A stretch of DNA of 58,926 nt. Source: Mycolicibacterium sp. GTDB lineage: Bacteria; Actinomycetota; Actinomycetes; Mycobacteriales; Mycobacteriaceae. A program made the translations under genes and the position numbers. The notes below the pieces were generated by a model. That model saw nothing but the letters and a program-made list of their open reading frames with translations, had not been told where the DNA came from and ran no database searches. This document shows positions 11,401 to 22,198 of this stretch, in pieces. Position 1 is the first letter of the stretch, and every line of letters starts with the position of its first letter. The stretch spans positions 1 through 58,926 of the forward strand of contig NZ_JAEMSG010000006.1 of assembly GCF_016462945.1 (NCBI RefSeq), read 5' to 3'.

Positions 11401-11706
11401 CGGGTTAGTGGCGAATACCAGTCCGCCGGCCGGTGGCAGGGTGGCGATCGCGGAGCAGGGGATCGATACGTCGAGTGCCTCTGGCGCACCGGAGACCAGT
11501 GGTGCGGTGATGTTGCCGACCAGGCCACCCGGTCCCACCCCCTGTGGCCACAGGATGGTGGCAGTGGTTTGCCGGACGGGCAACAGAGGGGTCAGGGCGC
11601 ACAGCAGAAAACCCAGAACACCCGCCAGGATTGCGGCCAGTCGGACGGATCTCAATCTGTCGCTGGACACGAGGGTCGATGGTAGGCGACGAGACCGCGG
11701 GCACAC
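8410..11706 (-). CDS. embA: Arabinosyltransferase EmbA
   Basis: Up to 1098 residues; the partner of EmbB in arabinogalactan arabinan branching. It has an N-terminal TM helix ending in [15 protein letters not shown] (a family hallmark), an extracytoplasmic domain, a GT-C multispan core with [13 protein letters not shown], and a C-terminal extracytoplasmic domain. The start is uncertain. The GTG at 11706 and another GTG at 11670 (giving [11 protein letters not shown]) are both in frame and neither has a strong Shine-Dalgarno; the shorter form fits the usual Emb N terminus better. It lies 55 nt after the embC stop and overlaps embB by 4 nt at its 3' end. Confidence 0.96.
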   Translation of the reverse strand: MCPRSRRLPSTLVSSDRLRSVRLAAILAGVLGFLLCALTPLLPVRQTTATILWPQGVGPGGLVGNITAPLVSGAPEALDVSIPCSAIATLPPAGGLVFATNPPAGIDASRNGLFVRANTDSVFVAFRDKVAAIAPRAKVNSGACSTLRAWANPGAVGADFIGIPGASGTLAPDKKPQVTGIFTELKVPYQQGLSARIDIDTRFITRPTALKLVVMIAGIACVIASIAALVILDRRDQGGWVANARRRLLQHWPVDIGVIGTLLLWHVIGAISSDDGYNLTIARISGDAGYATNYYRYFGTTEAPFDWYQSVLAQLASVSTAGVWMRLPATAAAIGSWLILSHRVLPRLGSAVGGLSQSRVAVATGGLVFLAAWLPFNNGLRPEPLIAFGVLMVWMLVERTIATRQLTPTAFAIVVAVFCVTLAPQGLVAVAPLLVGARVIGRIIGARRVRDGVLAPLAALAAAMSLIFVIVFRDQTLATVAESARIKYVVGPTISWYQDFLRYYFLTVEEHVESSLTRRFAVLIMLLCLFAMLTVLLRRSRVAGLARGPVWRLIGSTALGLLLLTFTPTKWAVQFGAFAGLTAALGAVTAFTFARVGLHSRRNLALYITALLFVVAWATSGINGWFYVGNYGVPWYDRAPVLMHQPVTSMFLALAIISGLIAGWLHFRLDYAGHTEVTDTRRNRMLASTPLLVLALIMVLLAVGSMAKGFAQRYPAYTTGKANLAALTSGLSKTSCAMADDVLVEADTNAGMLQPAPGQKWGQYGPLGGENPIGFTPNGISDNLDPIAPFIANPGTVNSDGSPNKPNFGIAFSGGTGGGYGPVGVNGSNVFLPFGLDPTTTPVMGSFKEDTLAAKVTSAWYDLPPRSPNRPLVTVAAAGAIWYDDDEGEFHYGQSLKLQWGVRNPDGSFTALDKVQPIDTIEQKAWRNLRFPITWAPPEANMARIVADDPNLSTDQWFGFTSPRVPPLQTAQEFLGTQTPLLMDIATAANFPCQRPFSEYLGVAELPQYRILPNLKQVVVSSNMWQSARAGGPFLFIQALLTTETVPTYLRNDWYRDWGALERYIRVVPAAQSPNAVIDEDSTRVSGWSRNGPIRALP

Positions 11707-11761
11707 TGAATAGCAGGCCTGATGTCGCCGGAATCTATGCCGGGCAGGATTGGGCCGGAAT

Positions 11762-14700
11762 CTAGGTGGGCCTCAGCAGTGCGGGACTCCACAGCCCACT
11801 GCGGGTCGCTGTGTCGAGTTGCAGACGGGCCGCGATGGCATCGGGATAGAACTGGGCCAGGCGTTGCAGTGCGCCCCAGTCCCGGAACCAGTCGTGCCTG
11901 AGATAGGTGGGCACCGTGGTCGCGCGGAACAGCAATTCGCTGATGCCTAACGGGCCGCCGCCGATGTTGTCCATCACCGGGGAGTTGGCGTCCGCACCGA
12001 ACCGGTCGGGCAGGATCCGCCACTTGGGCACCTCAGTGACGCCGTTGGCGTGCCCGAATGGCCGTTGACAGGGGAAGGCCAGGCCCACCAGCCAGTCCAG
12101 CAGCACCGGATCGTCGGATCCCACCACCTCTTGCAGGGTGCGCAGGGTGGGGATGCGCGGTGGGGTGACGGCGATCCAGTGCTGCGGCGCAAGGTCGTCA
12201 TCCTTGGCGATCACTCGGACCACGGTGGCCGTGGCCGGGATCGCGGCCAGCGGCACCCTCAGGTTGCGCCAGGCCGGCGTCGGGCCGATATCAGCGAAGC
12301 CCAGGGTGCCGCCCGCCCTACTGGCGGCTGCCTGTTCGTCGGTGGCCCACTGCACCTGGACGTCGCCCTGGTCGAAGCGACCCGCAGCCGACACCACGAG
12401 CAGGGGTGCGGGTTCTTTGCCGGTGGTCTCCCGCGGCGGCAGCCGGTACCAGGCCGAGCGCAGCAGCGCCGGTCGCTGGACGCCGGCTCGCCAACTGCCC
12501 AAAACCGGGGTGCGGGCCGGATCGAGGCCATAGGGCAGGCGGGCTTGTGACCCGTTCACACCGGTCACGGCGGTGTCGCCGTTCTCGGTTCCCAGTTCGC
12601 CGGCCGTGATGCTCTTGTCGGCGGCATCGATGAAGTTGCCACCGCCGGGCGGCTCTTTGACCGGGTCTGCCGCGATATCGGCGGGAATACCGTTGGGGGA
12701 GAAGCCTTCTGAGGTGACCAAGCCCAGTGCCTTGCTGACCGCCGTACCGACCGGTGTCAGCATGCCGGTGTTGGGATCCTGTTCGACCATCACGTCGTCG
12801 GCGAGCCCGCAGCCCTTACCGGTGAGCGCCTCCAGATTGGAGCGGCCCACCGACCATGCCGGGTATTGGATGACCATCCCCAGCGTCAACGATGCCACCT
12901 CGAAAATCACCAACGCCCATGAGGCGACAGCCAACGGCGAGCCCGCGATGCGGAACCATCGATGTCGGGTGGCGTTGCCGTCGCCGGGATTGGCGAAGTG
13001 GAGCCATACGGCCACAAGTAGGGCGACCACCGTCAGGCCCAGTAGCGCGGTGGTGAAGCCGAAGTGCCACGCGGGGAACTGGTCGGACCACGGGACGCCG
13101 AAGCTGGAGACGTACCACCAGCCGTTGACGCTGGCGAACGACAGTGCCGTGATGAACAGCACCACCGCGGCGAACACCGCGCGGTTGCGACGCGACCTCA
13201 ACACGTGCGGTGTGACCGCGATCGCGGCCAGTGCACCCAGCGAGCCGGCCAGGCCGGCGAAGACGCCGAAGTGGTGGGTCCACTTGGTCGGAGTGAACAT
13301 CATGGCCAGGAACGAGATGACGGTGATACCGATGATCCGTCTGCTGGGCCCGGTCGCCGTGCCGGGAATGTGGCCGCGGCGCAACACCATTGCCACCGAC
13401 ACGGCGAGCGCGATCACCAGAGCCAGTACGGCGAATCGGCGGGCGATCGACCCGTCCGGCGTGGCCATGAACAGACGCTCGTAACGCAGGTGCTCATCGA
13501 ACCAACTCAGGCTGGGCCCCACCGCGCGCTTGAGTGCGTTGGCCTGGACCTCCCCGGCGAAGGTCTGGTCGCGGAAGATCAGGACGATCGTTACGGTGGC
13601 GGCGGCCAGGATCGGGGCCAGCAGGGGCAATCGGCCGAACTGCCGGGCGCGCCGGTGCAGGATTGTTCGCAAGGGCCCGATGGCCACCAGCAGCGCGCCG
13701 ATGGACGCGATCCCGGTGGGCCCGGAGAACAGGGTCAGGGCCCCGATGATGCAGGCCAACGCCACCGGTAGTAGTCGACTGGTGGCCACCCCGCGTTCCA
13801 CCGAGCACCAGGTGGCCAGGATTCCGAGGGCGATAATCGGTTCGGGGCGCAGGCCGTTGTTCAGCGGCAGCCAGAAAGCGAGAAACATGCCTGCCGCGGT
13901 CCACGCGGCCGCCCGACTGGTCTTGACGGCATGTCCGAGCCGGGGGATGACCTCCCGGCTGATCAGCCACCAGCAGGCAAGCGCCATCAGCAGAGTGGGC
14001 AGGCGCATCCAGATGCTTGTCGTCGATACATGAGCCCACAGCGCCAGCAGGTCGTAGTACCAACCGAACGGCGCCTCGGGTGTGCCGAACCAGCGGTAGT
14101 AGTTCGCCATATAGCCGGCGTTCTCCGATACCCGCGCCATGGTGAGGATGTAGCCGTCGTCGGAGGTGTTGGCGCCGACGAAGTGCCACCAGACCAGCAC
14201 GGCGATCACCAGGGCGTCCAGCCCGCCTAACGACCACCACCGTCGTGGCAGGAACCGACGGTGCCGGGCTCCGTCGGCGGTGTCCAACACATGCAGGGCG
14301 ATCAGCGCTGCGATGGTGAGTGCCACACCGAGCACCATCGCCGCCGTCTTCACTGTGGTCGGCGCACTGCTGTACCGGGTGTCGATGGTGGCCGAGAAGT
14401 TCAGGCTGGGTGGTGCCGGTCCGGAGAGATCAGTGAAGACGCCGACGATCTGTGGTCGGAAGTCGTAGCCACCGCGCTCCCCGCGCAGTGGCGCGCCGGG
14501 GTCGTCGCTATCGAGACCCTTTGTCAGGCCGACGAATTCGGCAGCGACCCTATCGGAGTGGGCGGTGAACGTCAGCTTCTGGCAGGCTGGGCTCAGCACC
14601 TGACTTAGCGGGGCGACAACGACCGGGGTGTTACGCACAACGACGACGAGCGAGCCGTTAGCCCGTTGGATGAGCAGGCCCCGATCGACTGCTTTGGGTG

Positions 14701-15016
14701 CCTGTTTGGGCACCGTCGACAATAGGACGGTGTTGTTGGCATTGGCAGGACCGGCCAAGCCGGCTGCCGCGCTGCAGGGCACGGAGATGGTCATATCGGT
14801 TGCCACATAACCGATCAGCGGTGCGGTGACGCTTTTCAGGTCACCGTTCTGCGGCCAATTCAGTTGCGCAGTGGTCTGCTGCACCGGAAGAAACGGCGTC
14901 ACGATCGCCAGCCCGGCACCGAGCAGTCCCGCGATGACGGCCACCAGACGAGTGGTTCGGTACGTCGTCCGGCCCTGCGCGGCGGGGTTGTTCGTCACAG
15001 GACCGGCCACCATCAC
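11762..15016 (-). CDS. embC: Arabinosyltransferase EmbC
   Basis: A 1084-residue GT-C arabinosyltransferase; in mycobacteria EmbC makes the arabinan of lipoarabinomannan. It has an N-terminal TM helix, a first periplasmic domain, a DDGY motif at residues 286-289 ([14 protein letters not shown]), 10 or more further TM segments and a C-terminal domain carrying the arabinan-binding fold. Assignment to EmbC rests on position: it is the first emb gene, directly after aftA. Its ATG overlaps the aftA stop by 4 nt (ATGATGG), which argues for coupled translation from the aftA-embC message. Confidence 0.96.
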   Translation of the reverse strand: MMVAGPVTNNPAAQGRTTYRTTRLVAVIAGLLGAGLAIVTPFLPVQQTTAQLNWPQNGDLKSVTAPLIGYVATDMTISVPCSAAAGLAGPANANNTVLLSTVPKQAPKAVDRGLLIQRANGSLVVVVRNTPVVVAPLSQVLSPACQKLTFTAHSDRVAAEFVGLTKGLDSDDPGAPLRGERGGYDFRPQIVGVFTDLSGPAPPSLNFSATIDTRYSSAPTTVKTAAMVLGVALTIAALIALHVLDTADGARHRRFLPRRWWSLGGLDALVIAVLVWWHFVGANTSDDGYILTMARVSENAGYMANYYRWFGTPEAPFGWYYDLLALWAHVSTTSIWMRLPTLLMALACWWLISREVIPRLGHAVKTSRAAAWTAAGMFLAFWLPLNNGLRPEPIIALGILATWCSVERGVATSRLLPVALACIIGALTLFSGPTGIASIGALLVAIGPLRTILHRRARQFGRLPLLAPILAAATVTIVLIFRDQTFAGEVQANALKRAVGPSLSWFDEHLRYERLFMATPDGSIARRFAVLALVIALAVSVAMVLRRGHIPGTATGPSRRIIGITVISFLAMMFTPTKWTHHFGVFAGLAGSLGALAAIAVTPHVLRSRRNRAVFAAVVLFITALSFASVNGWWYVSSFGVPWSDQFPAWHFGFTTALLGLTVVALLVAVWLHFANPGDGNATRHRWFRIAGSPLAVASWALVIFEVASLTLGMVIQYPAWSVGRSNLEALTGKGCGLADDVMVEQDPNTGMLTPVGTAVSKALGLVTSEGFSPNGIPADIAADPVKEPPGGGNFIDAADKSITAGELGTENGDTAVTGVNGSQARLPYGLDPARTPVLGSWRAGVQRPALLRSAWYRLPPRETTGKEPAPLLVVSAAGRFDQGDVQVQWATDEQAAASRAGGTLGFADIGPTPAWRNLRVPLAAIPATATVVRVIAKDDDLAPQHWIAVTPPRIPTLRTLQEVVGSDDPVLLDWLVGLAFPCQRPFGHANGVTEVPKWRILPDRFGADANSPVMDNIGGGPLGISELLFRATTVPTYLRHDWFRDWGALQRLAQFYPDAIAARLQLDTATRSGLWSPALLRPT

Positions 15017-16935
15017 GGGCGGTTCCGGATGGCCAGCACGAACGGGCCGATGGTCGTCACGCGGAAATGCGGCTCAGCGAACAGTTTCGCGTCCAACTCG
15101 ACGGTGTATCGCCGAACGTTCGGCTGATTCGGATAGACGTCCTCGGCCAGTCGCAAGGTGTAGGTGTCCGCCGAACCGGAAGCGCCGCCGCGTCGCATGA
15201 GGAACACCGCGGGCGGTTCCCATGGCATCGTGTCGAGGGCGCGGACGAACTCGTCGGCGCTGTGCAGCTTTCCCCACGACTCGATGGCGGCCGCTCGTTT
15301 GTCGAACTGCGCGAGCGGGTTCGCGTAGTGCGATGTCAGACCTTGGAACCCGTAGTACGGGTAGTACGACAGGAAGCTGTAGTCGGCGGTCATCACTACC
15401 GTCTCGGCGCGGGGCTTTCCGGTCGCTTCGCGAATGTCAGTGTCGATCTGCGGGTAGTACTTCTCGGCACCGGGCGGTCTGCGGTCACCGCGCTGGCCGT
15501 CGCCATCGGTATCGGTGTAGGCGACGCTGAGGTCCGGTCGCAGCACGTGTGGGATGTCCTGGCTGAAGCCGATGGCCCCGATCAGACCGATCGCGACGGC
15601 CACCGGGATTACCCGGCGATTCCAGCGTGCTGCGGCCGAGTGCGCGATGTCGTTGAAGCCGAAAACCCCGGCTGCGGTCAGCAGCACCGTCAGGGTGGGC
15701 TGTAGCCGGAAGGACAGCAGGGTGGTGCCGGCCAGCGTGGTCAGCATGGACAACAGCGACCATCCGTAGAGCGCCAGAACCCCGATGCCCAGCGCGCCGG
15801 CTCGGACGGATCCGATTCCCGGGGCGATTCGCTCTCCCCCGCAAGCGGGAGGTGCCCCCAGCCCGGCGGAACTCCATCCCCGCCAGGCCAGCCAGACGGT
15901 GCCCAGCATGCACAGCGCGCCGAGCAGTGAGAACTGCAGCATCGGGAACGTCAGCACGGCACCGTCGCCGGGCAGATAGTGCTGTGCGGTCCCGGTGTCA
16001 CCGAGTGGACTGCGGGCCGCACGAACAAGGAACGGCAGCCAGGTGATCGACGCGATCGCCACCGCGATCACTGCGATCACCGCCAGCCGGATCAGCGGGC
16101 CGATCCCGCGCCGGGCGATCGCGGCGAGCAGTGCCATCACCGTGACGGTGAAGGCGGTGTAGCCCAGCAGCAGGGTGTAGAAGGTGGCGGTGAAGCCGAG
16201 GAACACCCCGACGCCGATGACGGCCGCCCAGCCGCCGTGTCGCCGGCCTCCCCGAAGGCCCGACCATGCCAGCACCAGCACCGGCGGGATGAGGACGGTG
16301 ATGATGGCGCTGTAGGGCTCCGTCGAGTTGTAGGCCAGCGTGACCGCGGCCGTCGCGGTAGTCACCGCCAATGCGTACTCGAACCTGATCAGTGTGGACC
16401 ACAGCACAAACGCCACCGCCACGGCGATCGCAATCGACGTGATGGCCCACGGCTTGTACATCTCCCAGGCCGGAGTCGAGGTGAGTGCCGCGGCCCGCCC
16501 GCCGATCCAAAACCAGCCTGGCGGGTAGAACGGTGGAAGTCCGGTGTAGGTCATATCGTGCAGCGCTGGGTTATCAGCCAGCCGGGTGAGGTATTCGGTG
16601 CGGAACTGCTGATCGACGGAGATGCCGAACAGGTACAGCTTCGTCGCGCCCAGTGGCATGCCCAGGGTCACCGCCACGAACGCCGAAAGCAGCACCGGCG
16701 CGCCGATCCGGGCAATCCACTGCCACGTTCGTCCCCGCCGCCACACGAACCCGACACCGACCAGACCGATGAGGCAGCCGACCTGACCGACGGTCGTCAA
16801 CGCGTGCAACTGGTTCGACGATGGAAACGCCGGCCACTCCACCCGTGCGATGGCCGCCAGGGCCACCGCCGCGACGACCACAGCCGCGATGGCGGCTGCA
16901 GCCATCTGGGCGGCGGTGGTCAGGGCATGGCGCAT
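15013..16935 (-). CDS. aftA: Galactan 5-O-arabinofuranosyltransferase AftA
   Basis: A 640-residue GT-C membrane enzyme that transfers the first arabinofuranose from decaprenyl-phosphoryl-arabinose onto the galactan backbone, priming the Emb enzymes. About 11-13 hydrophobic spans fill residues 1-460. A soluble periplasmic C-terminal domain follows (ending [28 protein letters not shown] is only its start; it runs to the stop). The first periplasmic loop has [12 protein letters not shown] and [13 protein letters not shown], characteristic of AftA. It starts 5 nt after the dprE2 stop and overlaps embC by 4 nt, so it sits in the same transcription unit. Confidence 0.95.
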   Translation of the reverse strand: MRHALTTAAQMAAAAIAAVVVAAVALAAIARVEWPAFPSSNQLHALTTVGQVGCLIGLVGVGFVWRRGRTWQWIARIGAPVLLSAFVAVTLGMPLGATKLYLFGISVDQQFRTEYLTRLADNPALHDMTYTGLPPFYPPGWFWIGGRAAALTSTPAWEMYKPWAITSIAIAVAVAFVLWSTLIRFEYALAVTTATAAVTLAYNSTEPYSAIITVLIPPVLVLAWSGLRGGRRHGGWAAVIGVGVFLGFTATFYTLLLGYTAFTVTVMALLAAIARRGIGPLIRLAVIAVIAVAIASITWLPFLVRAARSPLGDTGTAQHYLPGDGAVLTFPMLQFSLLGALCMLGTVWLAWRGWSSAGLGAPPACGGERIAPGIGSVRAGALGIGVLALYGWSLLSMLTTLAGTTLLSFRLQPTLTVLLTAAGVFGFNDIAHSAAARWNRRVIPVAVAIGLIGAIGFSQDIPHVLRPDLSVAYTDTDGDGQRGDRRPPGAEKYYPQIDTDIREATGKPRAETVVMTADYSFLSYYPYYGFQGLTSHYANPLAQFDKRAAAIESWGKLHSADEFVRALDTMPWEPPAVFLMRRGGASGSADTYTLRLAEDVYPNQPNVRRYTVELDAKLFAEPHFRVTTIGPFVLAIRNRP

Positions 16936-16940
16936 GCCAA

Positions 16941-17705
16941 TCAGATTGGCAGCTTGCGGAAGATCGGTCGCGGGATATGCCGCAACACCATCATCACGTA
17001 ACGGAAGGCACCGGGCGCCCAGACCAGATCCTTGCCTTTGGCGGATGCGGTGACGGCCAGTTCGGCGACGTACTCCTTATCGACGGTCAGGGGTGCTTCC
17101 TTGACGTGTGCGCTCATCCGGGTCCGAACCTGTCCCGGCCGGATCACCAGGACCCCGACACCGTATTCCCGCAAAGCCTCGCCGAGACCGAGGTAGAAAC
17201 CGTCGAGTCCGGCCTTGGTTGAGCCGTAGACGAAATTCGACCGCCGAACTCTTTCACCCGCCGCGGAACTCATCGCGATGATGCGTCCATAACCCTGGCC
17301 GCGCATCCTCTCCCCGAGAAGCACACCCACCGAAACCGCTGCGGTGTAGTTGATCTCAGCGATCTGAACCGCCTTGCGTTGGTTCTGCCAGAGGTCTTCG
17401 GCATCGCCGAGCAGACCGAACGCCACGATCGCGACATCGATGTCAGCGCTGGAAAAGCATTCATCGATCACCGCCGGATGGCTCGCGGTGTCGAGTGCGT
17501 CGAAGTCGACCACCGTCACCGACTTAGCTCCGGCCCGGGTCAGCTGCGCGGCGGCATCCTCGCGGCCGGGATCGTCGGGCAGTGCCGCCAGGATGATCCG
17601 TGCCGGTGCGTCGCGCAGATAGCGCTCACAGATCGCCAGCCCGATCTCCGAGGTTCCACCGAGAAGAAGAATTGCCTGGGGGTTACCTACTGCGTCGAGC
17701 ACCAT
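16941..17705 (-). CDS. dprE2: Decaprenylphosphoryl-2-keto-ribose reductase DprE2
   Basis: A 254-residue short-chain dehydrogenase that reduces decaprenyl-phosphoryl-2-keto-ribose to decaprenyl-phosphoryl-arabinose, the sole arabinose donor of the cell wall. The NAD(P)-binding motif is GGTSEIGLA (residues 16-24). The active site has Ser in [10 protein letters not shown] and Tyr-x3-Lys in VYGSTKAG. The ATG follows the dprE1 stop with no gap (TAGATG), so translation is tightly coupled to dprE1, with which it forms the two-step epimerase. Length and neighbours match Rv3791. Confidence 0.97.
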   Translation of the reverse strand: MVLDAVGNPQAILLLGGTSEIGLAICERYLRDAPARIILAALPDDPGREDAAAQLTRAGAKSVTVVDFDALDTASHPAVIDECFSSADIDVAIVAFGLLGDAEDLWQNQRKAVQIAEINYTAAVSVGVLLGERMRGQGYGRIIAMSSAAGERVRRSNFVYGSTKAGLDGFYLGLGEALREYGVGVLVIRPGQVRTRMSAHVKEAPLTVDKEYVAELAVTASAKGKDLVWAPGAFRYVMMVLRHIPRPIFRKLPI

Positions 17706-19091
17706 CTACAACAGCTCCAAGCGTCGGGCCATATCCGAGGCGAACACCGCGTCGGGATCTACTCTGCGCCGCAACGCAATCCACTCGTCGATGCGCGGAT
17801 ACATGGCATGGAAGGTTTCGGCGGTGGCGCGCGAGTCCTTGGCGGTGTAGAGCCGGCCGCCGAACTTCAGCACCCGACGGTCGAGGTCGGTGACGAACTC
17901 GCTCAAACCCGCCTTGATCGGGAAGTCTACGCAGACGTTCCACCCCGGAATGGGGAAACTCAGTGGCGCCGAGTTACCGGGACCGAACAACTTGAACACA
18001 TTGAGGAACGAGTAATGCCCCGAGCGTTGGATGTCGATGATGATCGCTTTGAACTCATCGACCGCCTCGACGGGAACAACGAATTGATACTGAAGGAATC
18101 CGGCCGGACCGTAGCCACGGTTCCACTCCCCGAACATGTCCAGGGGGTGGTAGAACTGCGTCAGGTTCTGCACCTTGCCACGGTAGGTGCCCGACTTGCG
18201 GTACCAGAGTTCCCCGATCGGGCCGAAGGTGTACTTATTGGCCAGTCCGTTAGGGAAGACGTCCGGGAATGTAAGCAGTTGCGGCGCATCGAATTTGAGC
18301 GGATTCCGCGCCAGCTTGTCGGGAAGCTGATCCAGCCGGGCCAGCGATCCCCTGGATACCGCCGCGCGGCCGAGTTTCGGCGGTCCGCTGATCGCGTCGA
18401 ACCAGGCACTGGAATAGGTGTAGTTGTCTTCGCTGCCATCGCTGTGGAAGGCGATCGTCTCGTCCAGGCTGACGGTCACGTCGCCGTCGGCGATGAAGTA
18501 CGCCGTTTCGGTCGGGGTCATCTCGATGGTGGCGCGCATGATGATTCCGGTCAGCCCGTTGCCGCCGACCGTAGCCCAGAACAGCTCTGCGGTCGGCCCT
18601 TCCGGAGTGATCGTGCGCACCTGACCGTCGGCCGTCAGCAGGTCCATCGAGCGGACGTAGTCGCCGAAGCTGCCGGCACTGTGGTGGTTCTTGCCGTGGA
18701 TATCGCAACTGATCGCGCCGCCGATCGTCACCTGCCGGGTACCGGGCAGCACCGGAATCCACAAGCCCTTCGGCAGAGCGGCTCTCATCAACTGGTTGAG
18801 GCTGACGCCTCCGTCGACGTCGACGATGCGGGTGGCGGCATCGATCGAGTGGATCCGGTCCAGTGCGGTCATATCGATGACCAGTCCGCCGCCGTTTTGG
18901 GCGTTGTCACCGTAGGAACGGCCCAGCCCGCGGGCAATCACCCCGCGGTGGCGGCCCTGCGCGGCCTCGGTGGCCGCCCGGGCGACAGCTTTGATGATCT
19001 CCTCGGGATCGGGGGTGAGGAGAACCTCGGCGACACTGGGTGAGGTGCGCCCCCAGCCGGTCAGCCGCTGCGGAGTGGTCGTTGTGGACAT
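17706..19091 (-). CDS. dprE1: Decaprenylphosphoryl-ribose oxidase DprE1
   Basis: A 461-residue FAD enzyme of the VAO/GlcD-type oxidase family that oxidises decaprenyl-phosphoryl-ribose at C2, the first half of the epimerisation to DPA. The N-terminal FAD-binding domain shows [28 protein letters not shown] and [10 protein letters not shown]. The C-terminal substrate domain has the [13 protein letters not shown] segment, where the cysteine is residue 387, the covalent target of benzothiazinones in M. tuberculosis. Length equals the M. tuberculosis enzyme. It begins 31 nt after the gtrA-like gene. Confidence 0.98.
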   Translation of the reverse strand: MSTTTTPQRLTGWGRTSPSVAEVLLTPDPEEIIKAVARAATEAAQGRHRGVIARGLGRSYGDNAQNGGGLVIDMTALDRIHSIDAATRIVDVDGGVSLNQLMRAALPKGLWIPVLPGTRQVTIGGAISCDIHGKNHHSAGSFGDYVRSMDLLTADGQVRTITPEGPTAELFWATVGGNGLTGIIMRATIEMTPTETAYFIADGDVTVSLDETIAFHSDGSEDNYTYSSAWFDAISGPPKLGRAAVSRGSLARLDQLPDKLARNPLKFDAPQLLTFPDVFPNGLANKYTFGPIGELWYRKSGTYRGKVQNLTQFYHPLDMFGEWNRGYGPAGFLQYQFVVPVEAVDEFKAIIIDIQRSGHYSFLNVFKLFGPGNSAPLSFPIPGWNVCVDFPIKAGLSEFVTDLDRRVLKFGGRLYTAKDSRATAETFHAMYPRIDEWIALRRRVDPDAVFASDMARRLELL

Positions 19092-19122
19092 CGTGACGAG
19101 GGTACCGCGCGCAGGAGTCTGC

Positions 19123-19551
19123 TCAGTGGAGCCGGAAGATCCACGCCCTCTGCACGATGAAGTTGATCATGGTGGCAGTGCCCTGGGCGATGACGAACGC
19201 GACCGGCATCCGCCAGGGTTGATCGGCGAATACTTTGAGAAACACGTGGTTGATCCCGACCTGGACCGAGAACGTCACCGCGTAGAGCGCCATCACGGCA
19301 AGGAATCGCGTCCGACTCGGTGACGCCTGAAAGGTCCACCGCCGGTTGATCAGGTAGGCGGTGAGGGTACCGGCGACGAAGCTGATCGCCTTGGCCGGAT
19401 CCAGCGCCAAGCCCAGTGCGTGCAGTGCCGTGTAGATCCCGTAGTCGACGATCGCGGAGAAACCACCCGTGGCGACGAACCGCAGCACCTGGGTCTTCAG
19501 GCTCAGTGGTGTCAGCGCGGACATGTCGGCCATCGCGAGGAGTTTACCCAC
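19123..19551 (-). CDS. GtrA-family four-TM protein (Rv3789-like)
   Basis: Up to 142 residues, GtrA superfamily, with four TM helices. Diagnostic stretches are [14 protein letters not shown] near the first helix and [11 protein letters not shown] after the second. In M. tuberculosis the neighbour Rv3789 has been proposed either to move decaprenyl-phosphoryl-arabinose across the membrane or to anchor AftA. Position just ahead of dprE1 supports the same job. The GTG at 19551 is one option; in-frame ATGs follow at codons 7 and 10 (19533 and 19524), and M. tuberculosis-type proteins begin near RFVATGG, so the true N terminus may be shorter. Confidence 0.88.
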   Translation of the reverse strand: MGKLLAMADMSALTPLSLKTQVLRFVATGGFSAIVDYGIYTALHALGLALDPAKAISFVAGTLTAYLINRRWTFQASPSRTRFLAVMALYAVTFSVQVGINHVFLKVFADQPWRMPVAFVIAQGTATMINFIVQRAWIFRLH

Positions 19552-19570
19552 GCTCGACTCGCCGGCAGGG

Positions 19571-19618
19571 TGCGGAAGGGCTTGATTGTGGAAGGGCTTG
19601 AGTGCGGAAGGGTCGTTC
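19571..19618. repeat. Three tandem 16-bp repeats between wzm and the gtrA-like gene
   Basis: Units at 19571-19586, 19587-19602 and 19603-19618. The first two differ at two positions (tgcggaagggcttgat and tgtggaagggcttgag); the third shares tgcggaaggg and then diverges. They fill most of the 75-nt gap, upstream of the gtrA-like start on the minus strand. Confidence 0.75.
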
Positions 19619-19626
19619 GGGGATCA

Positions 19627-20457
19627 TCAGACCCAGTACGGCACCCTCGCCCGGTACTGGCGCAATGCCAACGCGGCGGCACACCAGCCCAGAAGCGTCA
19701 GAACCAGCACCACCACCCAGTGCCGGGGCTCTTGATGGGCGCCTAATAGCGGTGCGCGCAGGATGTCGAGGTAGTGCAGCAACGGGTTGAGTTCGATGAT
19801 CTTCGACCAGCGTCCGGCGCCCTGCTGTTCCAATGTGTTGGCGTTCCAGATGATCGGTGTCATGAAAAACAGCAGCTGTACCAGCGAGGCCAGCAGCGGC
19901 CCGATATCGCGGTAGCGGGTGGACAGGATCCCGAAGCAGAACGACACCCAGACGCAGTTGAGCATGATGAGCAGCAGTGCCGGGATCATTGTCAGGTCGG
20001 CCCACGACCACGGTTTCGGATAGATGATCGCGATCACCACGAAGATCACGATGTTATGGGCGAACAGGATCATCTGCCGCCACACCAGTCGGTACACGTG
20101 CACACTCAACGGGGTTGGCAACTGCTTGATCAGACCCTCGTTGGCGATGAACACATCAGCGCCCTCCAGGATCGAGGCGTTGATCATGTTCCAGATGATC
20201 AGTCCCAGCGTCACATAGGGCAGGTGTTCGGAGAGTTCGAGGTTGAACAGCTTCGAGTACAGCGCTCCCATGGCGATCGCGGTGGTGCCGGTGGCGATGG
20301 TGATCCAGAACGGGCCCAGTACCGAGCGCCGATACTTCTGCTTGATGTCCTGCCAGCCGAGATGCAGCCACAGTTCGCGTTTGTGAAATCCGTCGGTCAG
20401 ATCGCGCCAGGCTCGTCTGAATGTCTTGGATTGGCCGGCTGCGTCGATGAAGGTCAT
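19627..20457 (-). CDS. wzm: Galactan ABC exporter permease Wzm
   Basis: A 276-residue ABC-2 type permease (Wzm/RfbD family; Rv3783 position) with six TM helices. It begins with a cytoplasmic amphipathic segment RELWLHLGWQDIKQKYRRSVLGPFW, of which WQDIKQKYRRSVLGPFW is diagnostic of polysaccharide ABC-2 exporters. With Wzt it is thought to flip lipid-linked galactan to the periplasm before arabinan is added. Its start overlaps the glfT1 stop by 4 nt, and glfT1 overlaps wzt by 4 nt, so the three are translated together. Confidence 0.94.
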   Translation of the reverse strand: MTFIDAAGQSKTFRRAWRDLTDGFHKRELWLHLGWQDIKQKYRRSVLGPFWITIATGTTAIAMGALYSKLFNLELSEHLPYVTLGLIIWNMINASILEGADVFIANEGLIKQLPTPLSVHVYRLVWRQMILFAHNIVIFVVIAIIYPKPWSWADLTMIPALLLIMLNCVWVSFCFGILSTRYRDIGPLLASLVQLLFFMTPIIWNANTLEQQGAGRWSKIIELNPLLHYLDILRAPLLGAHQEPRHWVVVLVLTLLGWCAAALALRQYRARVPYWV

Positions 20458-21377
20458 CGCGGGCTTTCCGGAAGGAGCTCCGGCGGACCGAAACGTTCAC
20501 GGCGTCCCATGCGGCGTAACCTGATCCACTCTCGCAGGCCGGCTGGATCGCGCCGGGTCACCAGGAAGTACCAACCGAAGCGTAACCACTCCTGGGGCAA
20601 CAGCGTGCGCAGGCCGGGCTGGGCCAGTACATATCCACGATTGCGGTAGGTGAAGAAACGTTTCGCCGGGTCATCCGGGTACTGGGCGTGCATGCGCCCC
20701 CCGAGGATGGGCTTAAATTCATCGCTGCCGTACGGGTGCAGGTAGACGGTATCGAGGCAGGTTCCGAACGGTAGACCGCTGCGCACCAGCCTGCGGTGCA
20801 GTTCGACCTCATCACCGCGGACAAACAGCCTTATGTCCGGAACACCAACGGCAGCGATGGTTTCCGAACGGAATAGCGCACCATTAAACAGTGACGCGAT
20901 ACCGGGCAGCAGATCCTGACCGGATCCCTCGGTCCGCAATTCATCTACCCGCCGTCGCCACGCGAGACCGCGTCGAAGCGGAAATGCCAACCGGTCGGGA
21001 TCATCGAGTGCGCACACCATCGGCGACACCTCAGCAAGTCCGTGTTTCTGTGCGCAGGCCAGAAGGGTGGCGAGTACTTCGGTATCACGGGGGCGGCCGT
21101 CGTCATCAGCCAGCCACACCCAGTCTGCGCCCAGCGCTAATGCGTGCAGCATCCCAAGCGCGAATCCGCCTGCGCCGCCGAGGTTTCGACGTGAGCCGAG
21201 GTAGGTCGTCGGGACTGGTTGACTGGACACCAGATCACTTACCCTCGGATCGTGATCGTTATCGACCACGATCAGATGGTCGATCATCCGGGTTTGGGTG
21301 GTCAGCACATCCAAAGACTTGGCGAGCTCAACGGGTCGACGAAGGGTGACGACGACCGCGCACACCATCTCGGTCAT
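20454..21377 (-). CDS. glfT1: Galactofuranosyltransferase GlfT1
   Basis: A 307-residue GT2-family enzyme that adds the first galactofuranose residues to the rhamnosyl-GlcNAc-PP-decaprenol linker. The GT-A fold is visible in the N-terminal CAVVVTLRRP strand, the DXD-type motif WLADDDGRP (Asp91-Asp93) and a downstream FVRGDEVELHRR acid motif. The C-terminal part is basic and likely membrane-associated. Order wzt-glfT1-wzm matches Rv3781-Rv3783. Confidence 0.94.
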   Translation of the reverse strand: MTEMVCAVVVTLRRPVELAKSLDVLTTQTRMIDHLIVVDNDHDPRVSDLVSSQPVPTTYLGSRRNLGGAGGFALGMLHALALGADWVWLADDDGRPRDTEVLATLLACAQKHGLAEVSPMVCALDDPDRLAFPLRRGLAWRRRVDELRTEGSGQDLLPGIASLFNGALFRSETIAAVGVPDIRLFVRGDEVELHRRLVRSGLPFGTCLDTVYLHPYGSDEFKPILGGRMHAQYPDDPAKRFFTYRNRGYVLAQPGLRTLLPQEWLRFGWYFLVTRRDPAGLREWIRLRRMGRRERFGPPELLPESPR

Positions 21378-22183
21378 GTCGGCAACCAGTCGCTCTTGTG
21401 CTCATCCAGAACCTCGCGCACGTGACGCGCGGCATCCTCGCCCTCGTAGCCCCGCACCACCTCTTCGATGCTGCCGCTCATTTTCACGGTGCCGTGGTCG
21501 ATCCACATCGCCGTCTTGCACAGGCGCGCCAGGAATTCATTGGAGTGACTGGCGAAGACCAGGATTCCGGAACGCTCGACCAGCGCCTGAAGCCGCGATT
21601 GCGCTTTCTTGAGGAATTCGGCGTCGACCGCGCCGATACCTTCGTCCAGCAGCAGGATCTCCGGGTCGATGCTGGTGACCACACCCATCGCGAGACGCAC
21701 CCGCATGCCCGTGGAGTAGGTGCGCAGTGGCATGGACAGGTATTCACCGAGTTCGGTGAAGTCGGCGATCTCGTCGACCTTGGCCGCCATCTGCTTGCGG
21801 GTCTGTCCCAGGAACAAACCCCGGATGATGATGTTCTCGTAGCCGGTGATCTCCGGGTCCATTCCGACGCCGAGGTCGAAGACCGGCGCCACCCGGCCGC
21901 GGACGACTGTCCGGCCGCGGGTGGGCTCATAGATTCCCGACAGCAAGCGCAGCAATGTCGACTTGCCGGCACCGTTGTGGCCGACCAGTCCCACCCGATC
22001 GCCCATCCGCAATGTCATGGTGATGTCCCGCAGTGCCTCGATCACCACGACGTTGTCGCTGTTGCGCCCGATCGTTCCGCCGGCCTTGCCCAGGAACGCC
22101 TTTTTCAGCGACCGGGCCTTGGCGTCGAAGATGGGGAATTCAACCCAGGCGTCGTGGGTCTCGATATAGGGCTCGGTTGCCAC
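21374..22183 (-). CDS. wzt: Galactan ABC exporter ATPase Wzt
   Basis: A 269-residue ABC ATPase (Wzt/RfbE family). Walker A is GHNGAGKST (68-76), the signature region is TYSTGMRVRLAMG (a Wzt-type variant of LSGGQ), Walker B is EILLLDEG, and the switch His is in FASHSNEFL. It has no C-terminal carbohydrate-binding domain, so it is the short Wzt form. It pairs with Wzm. The stop overlaps the glfT1 start by 4 nt. Confidence 0.94.
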   Translation of the reverse strand: MATEPYIETHDAWVEFPIFDAKARSLKKAFLGKAGGTIGRNSDNVVVIEALRDITMTLRMGDRVGLVGHNGAGKSTLLRLLSGIYEPTRGRTVVRGRVAPVFDLGVGMDPEITGYENIIIRGLFLGQTRKQMAAKVDEIADFTELGEYLSMPLRTYSTGMRVRLAMGVVTSIDPEILLLDEGIGAVDAEFLKKAQSRLQALVERSGILVFASHSNEFLARLCKTAMWIDHGTVKMSGSIEEVVRGYEGEDAARHVREVLDEHKSDWLPT

Positions 22184-22198
22184 TGTGACCGTCTGCTC

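Noticed and set aside
12573-13484. Long plus-strand frame (303 residues) inside embC
   Set aside because: It is antisense to an intact conserved gene and shows only low-complexity Ala/Thr/Arg composition; a high-GC shadow.
17379-19043. Plus-strand frame of 554 residues over dprE1/dprE2
   Set aside because: Antisense to dprE1 and dprE2 with no recognisable domain; a codon-bias shadow.
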